NCBI RefSeq assembly: GCF_902825145.1
Contig: NZ_CADEAD010000005.1
Location: 1-45,488, forward strand
DNA from: Bartonella phoceensis
GTDB taxonomy: Bacteria; Pseudomonadota; Alphaproteobacteria; Rhizobiales; Rhizobiaceae
Direction of reading: 5' to 3'
DNA: 45,488 nt
The notes beneath the pieces were generated by a model. That model was not told the origin of the DNA, did no database searches, and was given only the letters and a program-made list of their open reading frames with translations. Of the stretch, positions 14,042 through 22,942 are shown one piece after another. Position 1 is the stretch's first letter. Each line of letters begins with the position of its first letter. The position numbers were made by a program, and so were the translations under genes.

Positions 14042-14585
14042 TTTATTGCCGCAAGCTTGTGATCATATTATTGCAGTGGCGGCTGAGGCTTTAAATGGGC
14101 GCGAAAAGACGCAAATGGCTATTTATGGTGAGTTTAAAGCGTCTTTGAAGGCTTTACAAAAAGAAACGGGTTTAAATTTTTCTATTCCCTCCTTTTCCAG
14201 TTTTAATCGTTATTCTTTACGTTTAGCGGTGATGTCACGGCGTCTAGAACAGACAAGAGAAATTGCGGCAAGCCTTTCTCAGCGCTTTGATGCCAAAGCT
14301 TCTGACAATATTACTCTGTTGACGGCAGCAGCGATTAAAGAGCTTATTTTTTCGACGTTAAGCAGTGGAAAGAACCTTTCGCCAAAAGCGGCACAAGAGT
14401 TGGCGAATGCGCTCAAAGGGGTTTTGGCGGCTGAACATTTATCCACCACCAGACGACAAAAGTTAGAACAGGATTTTGTCGCAAAAGCAAGCAAAGCGGT
14501 TGATGTAGCGGCAGCAGCAGCGGGGCTTTCAGAAGAAACAGCGCGAGCTATTCGTGCGCAGGTGTTGGGGATGAGGCATGGCTGA
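14004..14585 (+). CDS. Small terminase subunit-like (DUF3486, Mu gp27)
   Basis: A 193-residue helical protein. The N-terminus is a basic R-R-x-G-R-G segment leading to LPQACDHIIAVAAEALNGRE, typical of DUF3486. A second part reads SLRLAVMSRRLEQTREIAAS. It precedes and overlaps by 8 bp the large terminase gene, so a small-terminase role in DNA recognition during headful packaging is expected. The C-terminal half is alanine-rich helix. Confidence 0.85.
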   Translation: MRRVGRGRLTAIDLLPQACDHIIAVAAEALNGREKTQMAIYGEFKASLKALQKETGLNFSIPSFSSFNRYSLRLAVMSRRLEQTREIAASLSQRFDAKASDNITLLTAAAIKELIFSTLSSGKNLSPKAAQELANALKGVLAAEHLSTTRRQKLEQDFVAKASKAVDVAAAAAGLSEETARAIRAQVLGMRHG

Positions 14586-16218
14586 AGGGCATGAATCTTT
14601 TGAACAGATTACTTTTAAAAGTCATGCCTATGCGCATCAAAATGCCTATAATATTTGGCAGGCAAGCATTTTTCCCAAAGAGAATGATCCCTTAGCGGAT
14701 GGCGTTTTGATGGCGCATCAACGGGTATGGATTGAAGATAAGTCGCCGTTAAAACTGGTTGAAAAGGGGCGGCGGACCGGCATTACTTTTGCAGAAGCTT
14801 TGGATGATACACTGATTGCTGCGGCGGCGCGTGAAGCGGGGGGCGATAATGTTTTTTATATTGGCGATACCAAAGAAAAGGGTCGTGAGTTTATTAGCTA
14901 TGTGAGCAATTTTGCCAGAGCAATTACGAGCCACAGTGGGGATGTAGAGGAATTTTTATTTTCTGATCAAAGGGAGGATGGTTCCACGAAATATATCTCT
15001 GCTTATCGAGTGCGTTTTGCTTCAGGTTTTCGGATTGAGGCGCTTTCTAGCCGCCCTGAAAATATCCGTGGGTTACAAGGTATTGTAGTGATTGACGAGG
15101 CGGCGTTTCATCAAGATGTGCGCGCTGTTTTGGATGCGGTGAATGCTTTGTTGATTTGGGGGGGAAAAATCCGTGTGATCTCCACCCATAATGGTGTGCT
15201 CAATCCTTTCAATGAACTGATCCGTGAGGCGCGAGCAGGTAAGGTTCCTTTTTCGGTGCATTGTTACCCCTTTGGTGTTGCTGTTAAAAATGGTTTGTTT
15301 AAACGGGTGTGTGCTATGAAGGGGGCGGTGTGGAGTAGGGGAGCAGAACAACAATGGGAAGAGCAAATTCGTGCCTCTTATGGGGTGCGTTTGAGTGCGA
15401 TGCGGCAAGAATTAGATGCCATACCAGCCGATCAAGAAGGGGCGGCTTTAACGCGTTTGCAAATTGAAAGTTGTTGTGCACCAGATATTGCGGTGTTGCG
15501 TTTTGCCTGTGTGGATGATTTTAAAAATCAATCGGATGATCAGAGAAGTCAAACTGCTTTTGCTTGGTGTGAGAGGTACGTAAAGCCCCTTCATGCTGGA
15601 CTTGATCGGCGGCGCCAACATGTTTTTGGCGTTGATTTTGCGCGCAGTGGGGATGCGACATCCATTGTGGTGATGGAAGTGGGACAAGATTTGGTGCGCC
15701 GTGTACGGTTTATGGTGGAATTGCGCAATATGCCCTTTGACCAACAAAGAGAGATTTTATTTTATGGGGTGAATGGTTTGCCGCGTTTGTTGGGAGGTGC
15801 GCTAGATGCACGGGGGAATGGGGCTTATTTAGCAGAAAAAGCGGCGCAACGTTATGGGGCTTGTGTGAGGGAAGTGCAATTGTCGCAAAGTTGGTATAGC
15901 AAAGAAATGCCAGCTTATTTAGAAGCTTTTGGGGATGGGACAATTGTTTTGCCGCGTGATTTTGATATTGTTGCGGATCATCAAGCGCTTGCTTATGTTA
16001 ATGGCATTGTGAAAATTCCAGACAATCACCGTTTTAAAGGCAGTGATGGTTTTATGCGCCATGGTGATAGTGCGATAGCTTGTGCATTGGCTTATTTTGC
16101 CAGTCGCCAAACCCCTGAAATTTATGATTATACACCTGTGAGAGAGGTCTATGGTTTTGAGGAAAGCCCGCTCTTTTCAACGCCTTTTTTTTCAGGACCA
16201 AGATCAAAGATTTATTGA
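14578..16218 (+). CDS. Large terminase subunit (Mu gp28-like)
   Basis: A 546-residue packaging motor. The ATPase part has a Walker A-like KGRRTGITFAEA (about 63-74) and Walker B GIVVIDEAAFH (about 168-178), followed by the coupling motif RVISTHNG. The RNase H-type nuclease part has FGVDFARSGDATSIVVMEVG (about 350-369), with the expected first Asp. The last part has the acidic FKGSDGFMRHGDSAIACALA. Length and order fit Mu gp28. Confidence 0.93.
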   Translation: MAEGHESFEQITFKSHAYAHQNAYNIWQASIFPKENDPLADGVLMAHQRVWIEDKSPLKLVEKGRRTGITFAEALDDTLIAAAAREAGGDNVFYIGDTKEKGREFISYVSNFARAITSHSGDVEEFLFSDQREDGSTKYISAYRVRFASGFRIEALSSRPENIRGLQGIVVIDEAAFHQDVRAVLDAVNALLIWGGKIRVISTHNGVLNPFNELIREARAGKVPFSVHCYPFGVAVKNGLFKRVCAMKGAVWSRGAEQQWEEQIRASYGVRLSAMRQELDAIPADQEGAALTRLQIESCCAPDIAVLRFACVDDFKNQSDDQRSQTAFAWCERYVKPLHAGLDRRRQHVFGVDFARSGDATSIVVMEVGQDLVRRVRFMVELRNMPFDQQREILFYGVNGLPRLLGGALDARGNGAYLAEKAAQRYGACVREVQLSQSWYSKEMPAYLEAFGDGTIVLPRDFDIVADHQALAYVNGIVKIPDNHRFKGSDGFMRHGDSAIACALAYFASRQTPEIYDYTPVREVYGFEESPLFSTPFFSGPRSKIY

Positions 16219-16230
16219 TGGGATGATGAG

Positions 16231-17844
16231 ATGGTAAAACTTGTGGATCAATGGGGTAGGGCGCTTAATATCAAAGGGTTAGAGCGTGAAGTCGCAGGCC
16301 CTACCATTGGCGGTGTTCGTGATGTTTGGTCACAAACTATTGTGAGTGGTCTCACCCCTGCGCAACTTGCTGATATTTTGCAACAGGCGGCAAAGGGAGC
16401 GCCAGAACAGTTTTTCCAGCTTGCCGATGATATGGAGGAGCGTGATTTACATTATCGTGCTGTGCTTGGCATGCGCAAAAATGCACTTACCGGCGTGGAA
16501 CCTGGTGTGATTGCCGCAAGCAATAGTGCATTGGACAAAAAGATAGCGGATGCTGTTCGGGAAGTGATTAGTGCACCGACCTTTGTTGATGATTATGTCA
16601 CGGATTTATTGGATGCTTTGGGGAAAGGTTATGCGGTTGTAGAAACCTTGTGGGACAAGAGTGCTAAGGAATGGTGGCCGATTGCATGGAAATGGCGTGA
16701 CCAACGGTTTTTTCAATTGGATAGGCGGGATGGTTTTCATTTACGTTTAAAAGAAGAGGGGTCTCACTATGGTATTGAACTGCCTGCTTATAAATTTTCT
16801 ATTCACCGACCCAAGCTTAAAAGTGGTTTACCCATTCGCACGGGGCTTGCGCGGCTTTCTGCTTGGGCATTTTTGTTTAAGTCTTATACGCTGAAAGATT
16901 GGATGGCATTTTTAGAAGTTTATGGTATGCCGTTGCGTGTGGGCAAATATGGGGCGAGCTCTTCTCATGAGGAGCGGCGGGTTCTCATTCAAGCGGTGCG
17001 TGATTTATCCAGTGATGCGGCGGCGATTATTCCCAAGGAGATGGAGATTGAATTTATTGAAGCGGCGGGGGGCAGTGGCAATGCGGTTTTTGCCTCTAAG
17101 GCGGAATATTTAGATCGACAGATTTCAAAGGGTGTGTTGGGACAAACGATGACGACGGATGATGGTTCGTCTTTTTCGCAAGCGCGGATTCATGAAAATG
17201 TACGTCATGATATTGCTAGAGCTGATGCACGCCAATTGGCTTTGACGGCTAATCGTGATTTGATCGTGCCCTTTGTTGAGATTAATTTTGGGCGCCAAGA
17301 GCGCTACCCCATTGTTTATTGGCCGATTTCTGAAAATGAAGATATTAAAGCCATTAGTGATGCGCTGGAAAAACTTGTTCCCCTTGGATTATCGGTTGGA
17401 GCCCAAGAAGTGCGCAATAAGATTGGCTTTTCGCAACCAACAAAAGAAGAAGAGATTTTAAAGGTTCCTGAGAGTGTTCCTTATGATGAGAGGGGAGAAA
17501 AAAGCCGTGAGGCAAGACAAAAGGCTGGTATTTGTGCTGATTGTGGTGGTGCTTTTGATGTTTCTTTGACAAGAGAGCGCCAAGGGGAACATAAGGGTGG
17601 AAAAGAGCAGGGTGGAAAACATTACGACGAATTGGAGCGGCTTTCTGAAGTGGCTTTAAGTGATTGGGAAGAGGATTTAGAACCCCTTTTAGAACCTTTT
17701 AAAAGGCTTGTGAGAGAGGCAAAAAGTTATGAGGATATTCTCAAAGGCTTAGATGAATTGCTTGGTGAGATGGATCATCACGCATTAGCAGCACGCTTGG
17801 CAAAAGTACAAATGATTGCACGTGGGCTGGGTTATCATGGATGA
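16231..17844 (+). CDS. Portal protein (DUF935, Mu gp29-like)
   Basis: A 537-residue head-tail connector. Signature portions: QLADDMEERDLHYRAVLGMR near residues 65-84, WMAFLEVYGMPLRVGKYGAS about 225-244, and the helix after it. The C-terminal ~100 residues are charged and helical. It overlaps the MuF-like gene by 8 bp. The gene order terminase-portal-MuF is standard. Confidence 0.93.
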   Translation: MVKLVDQWGRALNIKGLEREVAGPTIGGVRDVWSQTIVSGLTPAQLADILQQAAKGAPEQFFQLADDMEERDLHYRAVLGMRKNALTGVEPGVIAASNSALDKKIADAVREVISAPTFVDDYVTDLLDALGKGYAVVETLWDKSAKEWWPIAWKWRDQRFFQLDRRDGFHLRLKEEGSHYGIELPAYKFSIHRPKLKSGLPIRTGLARLSAWAFLFKSYTLKDWMAFLEVYGMPLRVGKYGASSSHEERRVLIQAVRDLSSDAAAIIPKEMEIEFIEAAGGSGNAVFASKAEYLDRQISKGVLGQTMTTDDGSSFSQARIHENVRHDIARADARQLALTANRDLIVPFVEINFGRQERYPIVYWPISENEDIKAISDALEKLVPLGLSVGAQEVRNKIGFSQPTKEEEILKVPESVPYDERGEKSREARQKAGICADCGGAFDVSLTRERQGEHKGGKEQGGKHYDELERLSEVALSDWEEDLEPLLEPFKRLVREAKSYEDILKGLDELLGEMDHHALAARLAKVQMIARGLGYHG

Positions 17845-19042
17845 GGAACTTTTTAAAACGGCACCCAAAGAGGTCATCCGTTATTTTGAAGCTAAGAATA
17901 TGATTCCAAGCTTTGATTGGCGAGATGTGGCACCAGAAGAACATGCTTTTTCTTTTACGGTGGCAAAATCGGTAGGCTATGATATTTTAGAGGATTTTAA
18001 GCGAGCGGTTGGAGAGGCCATAAAGCATCAAGTTCCTTTGCAAGAGTTTCAAAAAAATTTGATGCCGATTTTGCAAGAAAAGGGTTGGTGGGGAAAAAAG
18101 ACAGCCATTGATCCGCTCACGGGTGATAAGAGTTTGGTGCAATTGGGCAGTCCACGACGTTTAGAGACGGTCTATTGGGCAAATACCATGAGTGCGCACG
18201 CTGCTGGGGAATGGAAGCGCACACAAAATAATAAAGAATTTTTGCCCTATCTCACTTATGCTTTATCCAGTTCAGAACACAAACGTTTAGAGCATGAAAG
18301 TTGGGTGGGGTTTACCGCACCCGTTGATGATCCGGTTTGGGATTGGCTTTATCCACCCAATGGTTGGCGGTGTAAATGCAGTGTGCGACAGGTAAGCCGT
18401 TATGAAGCAGAAGATTTAGGCTATGAAGAGGATTCGCCTCCACTTCAAGTGGAGCAGAAGGTTTGGCACAATAAGCGAACGGGGAAAATTGAGAAGATAC
18501 CAAAGGGGATTGATCCTGGTTGGCATTCTAATCCTGGGAAACATCGCGCGCAAAACTTAAGCCATTTTTTGAGTGATAAAATTTCCACCATGGGGGACAA
18601 TCGAAAGCGCATTGCCATTGAAGATATTGTGGGTTCGCCAATTTTGGAAGCTATGTTTGAAGGACGTATGCCTCGTGGATTTATTCCCATTGCCCCTATA
18701 CCACAAAAGGTGGGTGATGTTTTTGCAGCGGAAAATTCTCTTATTCGCTTATCTTCAGACAGTGTGAAACATATTTTGTTAGAGCATCAGGGGCGTGATC
18801 TTCATTTAAATGATTTTCGTAGTGCTATTCAAACACTTATAAAACCCCATGGCGTTATCAGACGCAAAAATACGCAGGGTGTTATGTTTTTTGGTGAAAG
18901 TGGTGGGGCATGGTGGCGCTTTGCGGTCAAATGGGTAGCAAGCAAACAAGAATGGTGGCTTATCTCTATGCATAAAAAGAGTTTTAGAGAAATTAAACGT
19001 TTGCTAAATGCGGCTGAAAAAAAGGGCGAACGATTATTATAA
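17837..19042 (+). CDS. MuF head-morphogenesis protein with C-terminal nuclease-toxin-like domain
   Basis: A 401-residue protein (Mu gp30/MuF type). Residues ~90-220 are the MuF domain: ETVYWANTMSAHAAGEWKRT, YLTYALSSSEHKRLEHES, VWDWLYPPNGWRCKCSVRQV, ending in the Cys-x-Cys motif. The C-terminal ~120 residues are extra (SDSVKHILLEHQGRDLHLND, IKPHGVIRRKNTQ, WWRFAVKWV, EWWLISMHKKSFREI). This looks like the phage-borne Barnase/EndoU/ColicinE5/D/RelE-like (PBECR) class often fused to MuF. The nuclease assignment is an inference. The start is ATG 17837; a TTG further upstream is less likely. A repeat cluster follows directly. Confidence 0.88.
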   Translation: MDEELFKTAPKEVIRYFEAKNMIPSFDWRDVAPEEHAFSFTVAKSVGYDILEDFKRAVGEAIKHQVPLQEFQKNLMPILQEKGWWGKKTAIDPLTGDKSLVQLGSPRRLETVYWANTMSAHAAGEWKRTQNNKEFLPYLTYALSSSEHKRLEHESWVGFTAPVDDPVWDWLYPPNGWRCKCSVRQVSRYEAEDLGYEEDSPPLQVEQKVWHNKRTGKIEKIPKGIDPGWHSNPGKHRAQNLSHFLSDKISTMGDNRKRIAIEDIVGSPILEAMFEGRMPRGFIPIAPIPQKVGDVFAAENSLIRLSSDSVKHILLEHQGRDLHLNDFRSAIQTLIKPHGVIRRKNTQGVMFFGESGGAWWRFAVKWVASKQEWWLISMHKKSFREIKRLLNAAEKKGERLL

Positions 19043-19215
19043 AGAGAATGCCGCAAAGCCCTGCTGGCTTTTGTAAAAAGATTTGTTGTGGGGAGAATGA
19101 GAAGGCGTGGAGGGCGGTCAACTCCTCGCAGATCCGGTAAAACCGTCCTGGCAAAACTGGCTCACGCCGCGTGAGAAATGTATAACAGTTTAAAAGTTCA
19201 AAAGCAAATTTAAAA
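19036..19215 (+). repeat. ~200-nt repeat unit, copy A
   Basis: It begins in the last codons of the MuF gene. It holds a hairpin AAAGCC-CTGCT-GGCTTT (19055-19071) followed by TTG, then the 75-nt core 19099-19173. The core begins GAGAAGGCGTGGAGGGCGGT and ends ACTGGCTCACGCCGCGTG. GGCGTG (19104-19109) can pair with CACGCC (19163-19168); inside are GGAG/CTCC and CGGT-AAA-ACCG. Confidence 0.85.
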
Positions 19216-19373
19216 AACGGTTCGAGAGAGGTTGTTATAAAGAGAACGCCGTAAAGTCCTGTTTGGCTTTTGTGGAAAGAGAAGGTGTGAAGGAAAAAGA
19301 GAAGGCGTGGAGGGCGGTCAACTCCTCGCAGATCCGGTAAAACCGTCCTGGTATAACTGGCTCACGCCTCGTG
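19099..19373 (+). ncRNA. Candidate structured RNA (two tandem 75-nt cores)
   Basis: Between MuF and the protease there is a 640-bp gap with no convincing gene. Two foldable, nearly invariant cores exactly 200 nt apart suggest a structured transcript. Alternative: a short peptide with EGGQLLADPVKPSW and NWLTPR encoded twice. No promoter was confidently found. Confidence 0.4.
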
Positions 19374-19419
19374 GGGAATGTAACAGTTTAAAAGTTCAAA
19401 AGCAATCTTTGAAAAAACG
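19231..19419 (+). repeat. ~200-nt repeat unit, copy B
   Basis: The core 19299-19373 differs from copy A at only 3 of 75 positions, while the flanks differ much more. The upstream hairpin (AAAGTC...GGCTTT) keeps pairing through a G-U pair. One reading frame (from 19307) crosses the core and continues to 19504, so coding is not excluded. Confidence 0.85.
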
Positions 19420-19432
19420 CTCTAGGAGCAGC

Positions 19433-19560
19433 GTTGTTATGTGGAGTGATAAATCGTACCTCTTACTTCACGACGGCGCTCTATCGCCTTTGAAGTGCCT
19501 TTGAAAACGATTTTATGAGAAGGTTTGGAGGGAGGTTTTCTCTCACAAGTGATAAGAGGA
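19433..19560 (+). repeat. Degenerate third copy of the repeat unit
   Basis: It starts GTTGTTAT like copy B. At 19517 it has GAGAAGGTTTGGAGGGAGGT, against GAGAAGGCGTGGAGGGCGGT in copies A and B. The second half is not recognisable. This is a decayed or diverged copy. Confidence 0.5.
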
Positions 19561-19599
19561 GAAAAGAGTGCTTTTAAGGTGCTTTGAGAAATATTCTTT

Positions 19600-19621
19600 T
19601 GACTGACACTGTCAGACTTAT
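19600..19621 (+). promoter_or_regulatory. Late-promoter-like block 2 (upstream of protease/head genes)
   Basis: TGACTGACACTGTCAGACTTAT, with palindrome CTGACA-C-TGTCAG. It lies 61 bp before the protease start, the position of PI in Mu. Candidate target of the Mor/C-type activator. Confidence 0.65.
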
Positions 19622-19681
19622 AGCGTGAGCAAGTTTCATGCATTGTATTGCCAATGACAATTGTAAAGCAATAGGCAATGT

Positions 19682-20692
19682 ATGGAGCAAGAATTTCACG
19701 AAAATAGCGAAGTTGAGTCTGCTGAGATATGTCATGATGGGACATTTTACGGCAAGTTTATTGACCTTTGCCAAGACGTTTCGCTTAAGCAAGCGCCTGA
19801 GTGGGTTGAGCTTTTGCCCAAAGCACCCCATGTGAAGGCGCGTGATGGACGACAATGGCATTATAACCCGCAAACTATTTTAAAAGCCTTTGCAGCCAAT
19901 AAAGGACCGCTTGTGATTGATTATGAGCATGGGCAACATCACCGTGCGAGAAATGGTCTAGAAGCACCTGCCAGTGGCTGGATTGAAGAATTAGCAGAGC
20001 GTGATGGTGCGATTTGGGGGCGTGTCAAATGGACTGATATGGCTGCCAAGAAAATTATAACCCAAGAATATCGCTATCTCTCACCGGAATTTAGGCATTC
20101 GAAGAATGGTGAGATTTTGAATTTAGCGGGTGCTGGTTTGGTAAACCGTCCAGCCCTTGTCATGACGGCTTTAAGCCGAGAACAGCCTTTAACAACTTTT
20201 GTGGAGAAAATGATGGATTTAACAGCCATAGCCAGTGCACTATCGCTGGCAGAAGATGCTAAAGCGGATGAGGTTTTAGCAACGCTTAAAGCGCGCGAAA
20301 AGGAACGCGTGGAACTTTGTGCGCAATTAAAAAAAGCGCGAGAAGATTTAGCGCTTTTGCAAGAAGAGCAAAAAAATAGTGTCCTTGAAAGCCTTTTGGA
20401 CAAGGCAATTGAAGCGGGAAAAGTTTTCCCTGCTGCGCGTGAAGAATATCGTGCGCTGTGCATGCTTGAAGGGGGTATAGAGCATTTTAAAAGTTTGGTC
20501 GAGAAGTTACCGGTGCTTGCAGAAGCAAGTCCTTTGGAGGCGTCTTGTTCCATGCAAGAACAAAAGCTTGCGCCAGAAGAGATTGCTCTTGCGGCGCGCC
20601 ATTATCAAGAAGAGCAGAAGAAAAAAGGTTTCGACATCACTATTAGCCAAGCGGTCGATCATATTTGTGAACAAAAGGAGCGCTCATTATGA
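19682..20692 (+). CDS. Phage I protein: head protease with internal scaffold (Mu gp32-like)
   Basis: A 336-residue protein. Residues ~25-170 form the Mu I-like protease (WVELLPKAPHVKARDGRQWH, GPLVIDYEHGQHH, APASGWIEEL, RYLSPEFRHSKNGEI, LAGAGLVNRPAL). The His in DYEHGQ and a downstream Ser are likely catalytic. The remainder (from about MMDLTAIASALSLAEDAKAD) is a coiled-coil scaffold, which in Mu is also made separately (gpZ) from an internal start; the internal ATGs near 20210-20213 are candidates. The ribosome-binding site for the main start is weak. It overlaps the next gene by 4 bp. Confidence 0.88.
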   Translation: MEQEFHENSEVESAEICHDGTFYGKFIDLCQDVSLKQAPEWVELLPKAPHVKARDGRQWHYNPQTILKAFAANKGPLVIDYEHGQHHRARNGLEAPASGWIEELAERDGAIWGRVKWTDMAAKKIITQEYRYLSPEFRHSKNGEILNLAGAGLVNRPALVMTALSREQPLTTFVEKMMDLTAIASALSLAEDAKADEVLATLKAREKERVELCAQLKKAREDLALLQEEQKNSVLESLLDKAIEAGKVFPAAREEYRALCMLEGGIEHFKSLVEKLPVLAEASPLEASCSMQEQKLAPEEIALAARHYQEEQKKKGFDITISQAVDHICEQKERSL

Positions 20693-21030
20693 GTACGATG
20701 ATTTTGATAAAATCTTTTCGCGCTGCTGCAGAAATTTCACCTTATTGCATTGTTGCAGCACGAACTGAGGGAATGGTGGCAACGGCTTCTGGAAAGGGTG
20801 ATAAATTATTAGGCACTGCCGGCTCTTTGAGTGCAAAGGCTGGTGAGATGATTGATGTTGCTCAATGTGGTTGGGGTGAAGTGGTTTGTGGGGGCAATGT
20901 TTCCTTTGGGGATTTTTTGACCTCAGACTCTAAAGGGCATGCCATTAAAGCAGAAGGAGCAGATCACACCATTGGTATTGCCATGAGTGATGGTTCTGCT
21001 GGTGATGTTATTTCTTTTAAAATTAACTAA
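20689..21030 (+). CDS. Capsid decoration/stabilising protein, DUF2190-like
   Basis: A 113-residue, glycine-rich beta protein (GKGDKLLGTAGSLSAKAGEM, VDVAQCGWGEVVCGGNVSFG-like pattern, SDSKGHAIKA, HTIGIAMSDGSAGDVISFKI). The layout matches DUF2190 capsid-cement proteins that lie between protease and capsid genes. It is in an ATGA overlap with the protease gene. Confidence 0.82.
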   Translation: MSTMILIKSFRAAAEISPYCIVAARTEGMVATASGKGDKLLGTAGSLSAKAGEMIDVAQCGWGEVVCGGNVSFGDFLTSDSKGHAIKAEGADHTIGIAMSDGSAGDVISFKIN

Positions 21031-21042
21031 TTGAGGTTTAAA

Positions 21043-22008
21043 ATGAACAGACCCTTTCCCATTGATCCAACACTCACGGCTATTGCTATTGGATATCGTA
21101 ATCCAGCGGGCTCTCTTGTTGGCGAGAAAGTTTTGCCCCGCGTTTGTGTTTTAAGCGAGGTGTTTAAATATAGTGAATTTCCCCTAGCGGAAAATTTTAC
21201 CGTGCCTGAACTTGAAATTGGGCGTAAAGGGCGCCCGAATGTGGTGGAATTTTCCGCCTTTGAACGGGAAGCTAGTGTCAAGGATTATGGATTGGATGAT
21301 TTGATACCCAATTCAGATATTGAAGCGGCGGCACGCGCACGGGTGGAAAAGCGCTCTCGTTATAACCCCGAAAAGACAGCGGTAGAAGGTCTTGCCAATT
21401 TGCTGGAATTGGGACGTGAAGTGCGTGTAGCAGCGCTTGTGCAAGACAATAAAAATTATGCGCCAGAGCGGGTGATAACGCTTAAAGGTGAGGATAAGTT
21501 TAGTGATTATGAGAAATCTGATCCTTACGCTGTTTTAGATGAGGCTATGGATAAAAGTCTCGTCTATACCCCCAACACCCTTGTGATGGGCAAAGTTGTT
21601 TGGTCAAAACTCAAACGTCATCCCAAAATCATCAAAGCCGTTAAAGGGGGTGGCACTGCTGATGGTTTTGTTACCAAGGCGCAATTTGCGGATCTGATGG
21701 AAATACACCCTGAACGTTTACTCATAGGAGAATCGCAAGTGAATTTGGCACGCAAAGGACGCACGGCACAATTGGCACGCGTGTGGGGCAATAAGATTGC
21801 GCTGCTTTATATTGATCCGACCAAACAACAGGCGGATGGTTCTGTGATTAGTTGGGGCTTTAGTGCTCAGTTGGGTGAGCGTGTGTCTGGAGTGATCAAT
21901 GATCCAGATATCGGTTTGTCTGGCGGCAGACGGGTGCGTGTGGGGGAACGTATGTGCGAATTGGTGGCAGCGAAAGATGCTGGTGTGTTGTTGCAAGATG
22001 TCGTCTAA
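21043..22008 (+). CDS. Major capsid protein
   Basis: A 321-residue protein after the protease and decoration genes. An N-terminal arm (FPIDPTLTAIAIGYRNPAGS, LVGEKVLPRVCVLSEVFKYS) leads to HK97-like fold features (SDIEAAARARVEKRSRYNPE, NTLVMGKVVWSKLKRHPKII, then a long beta-rich C-terminus). The family is one used by Mu-like phages without close similarity to Mu gpT; the call rests on length, position and these features. The start is ATG 21043 after GAGG; an upstream TTG (21031) is unlikely. Confidence 0.85.
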   Translation: MNRPFPIDPTLTAIAIGYRNPAGSLVGEKVLPRVCVLSEVFKYSEFPLAENFTVPELEIGRKGRPNVVEFSAFEREASVKDYGLDDLIPNSDIEAAARARVEKRSRYNPEKTAVEGLANLLELGREVRVAALVQDNKNYAPERVITLKGEDKFSDYEKSDPYAVLDEAMDKSLVYTPNTLVMGKVVWSKLKRHPKIIKAVKGGGTADGFVTKAQFADLMEIHPERLLIGESQVNLARKGRTAQLARVWGNKIALLYIDPTKQQADGSVISWGFSAQLGERVSGVINDPDIGLSGGRRVRVGERMCELVAAKDAGVLLQDVV

Positions 22009-22023
22009 GGGAATCTTTGGAAC

Positions 22024-22446
22024 ATGGCTTACGCAAACAAAATATTGATTGAAGAGCTCTGGGGTCAAGATTTCTTAGATGATTTATGCGGAATGGCTGA
22101 GAATTCTGATCGTGGTGTTTTAGATCAGGCAATTGCCCGTGCGCTCGAACAGGCAAGTGGTGAGATTGATGTGCATCTTTCTCATCGCTACCCTGTCCCC
22201 ATTGCTGGACAACCAATGGCGTTGGGCATGATCTGTGTCAATATTGCTGTTTATAATTTGGCTATTCGTCATACGGCACTGACCACCACCATTGAAGATC
22301 GTTACAAACAGGCGGTTGATTTATTGAAGCGTATTGCGGAAGGCAAGGCGGGGTTGGGTGTAGATGAACCCAAAATTATGAGTGAAGATGGACCTATTTG
22401 TGATGGGGCTTTTTTTACTGCCAAGCCGCGTGTGATGGGAAGGTAA
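22024..22446 (+). CDS. Head-tail joining protein, DUF1320 (Mu gp36-like)
   Basis: A 140-residue helical protein with DUF1320 pattern (ALEQASGEIDVHLSHRYPVP, ICVNIAVYNLAIRH, EDRYKQAVDLLKRIAEGKAG, LGVD). In Mu this is gp36, a connector-type component between capsid and tail. It is followed after one base by the gpG-like gene. Confidence 0.87.
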   Translation: MAYANKILIEELWGQDFLDDLCGMAENSDRGVLDQAIARALEQASGEIDVHLSHRYPVPIAGQPMALGMICVNIAVYNLAIRHTALTTTIEDRYKQAVDLLKRIAEGKAGLGVDEPKIMSEDGPICDGAFFTAKPRVMGR

Positions 22447-22447
22447 T

Positions 22448-22942
22448 ATGTTTGTTGTAAGTCATATTGAGATTAAGGAAATGGGGCTTGAGGCGGCTTT
22501 ATCCTTTTTGCAAAAGGGGGCTGAGAGCTCCATGGGAAGTTTGGCACAAGGGGTTGGGCGTCTCATCCAAGAGAGCACAAGGCGGCGGATTCAAAGCGAG
22601 AAAACTTCTCCTTACGGGGAGAAGTGGAAAAGGAATTACGCGCGCAGCTCTATTCTTTATGCCAGTGGGGCTTTGTCACGCTCGATTGATATGGTGGCAT
22701 CACCGGAAAAGGTCGTTGTGGGCTCTGGATTAGTCTATGCGCGGATTCACCAATTGGGCGGGGTTATTCGCCCGAAAAACGCCAGTGCTCTTCGCTTTTG
22801 TCTCAGTAGTGGTAAGGCACACCGCTTTATTTGTGTGCGCCAAGTCACTATGCCAGCACGCCCTTATTTGGGGCTTTCAGAACACAATAAAGTGGAAATT
22901 GTCAAAGCAGCAGAAGATTGGCTGGGGAGAGTATTTTCATGA
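22448..22942 (+). CDS. Virion morphogenesis / tail completion protein (Mu gpG-like)
   Basis: A 164-residue basic protein of the phage virion morphogenesis family. Visible signatures: LIQESTRRRIQSEKTSPYGE, WKRNYARSSILYASGALSRS, VYARIHQLGGVIRPKNA, MPARPYLGLSE. It helps join or complete tails. It overlaps the gp37-like gene by 4 bp. Confidence 0.87.
   Translation: MFVVSHIEIKEMGLEAALSFLQKGAESSMGSLAQGVGRLIQESTRRRIQSEKTSPYGEKWKRNYARSSILYASGALSRSIDMVASPEKVVVGSGLVYARIHQLGGVIRPKNASALRFCLSSGKAHRFICVRQVTMPARPYLGLSEHNKVEIVKAAEDWLGRVFS

Noticed and set aside
19043..19681. Type III toxin-antitoxin locus with repeat RNA
   Set aside because: The repeats are ~200 nt rather than ~35 nt and lie after, not before, the toxin-like gene. 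Kept only as a loose analogy.
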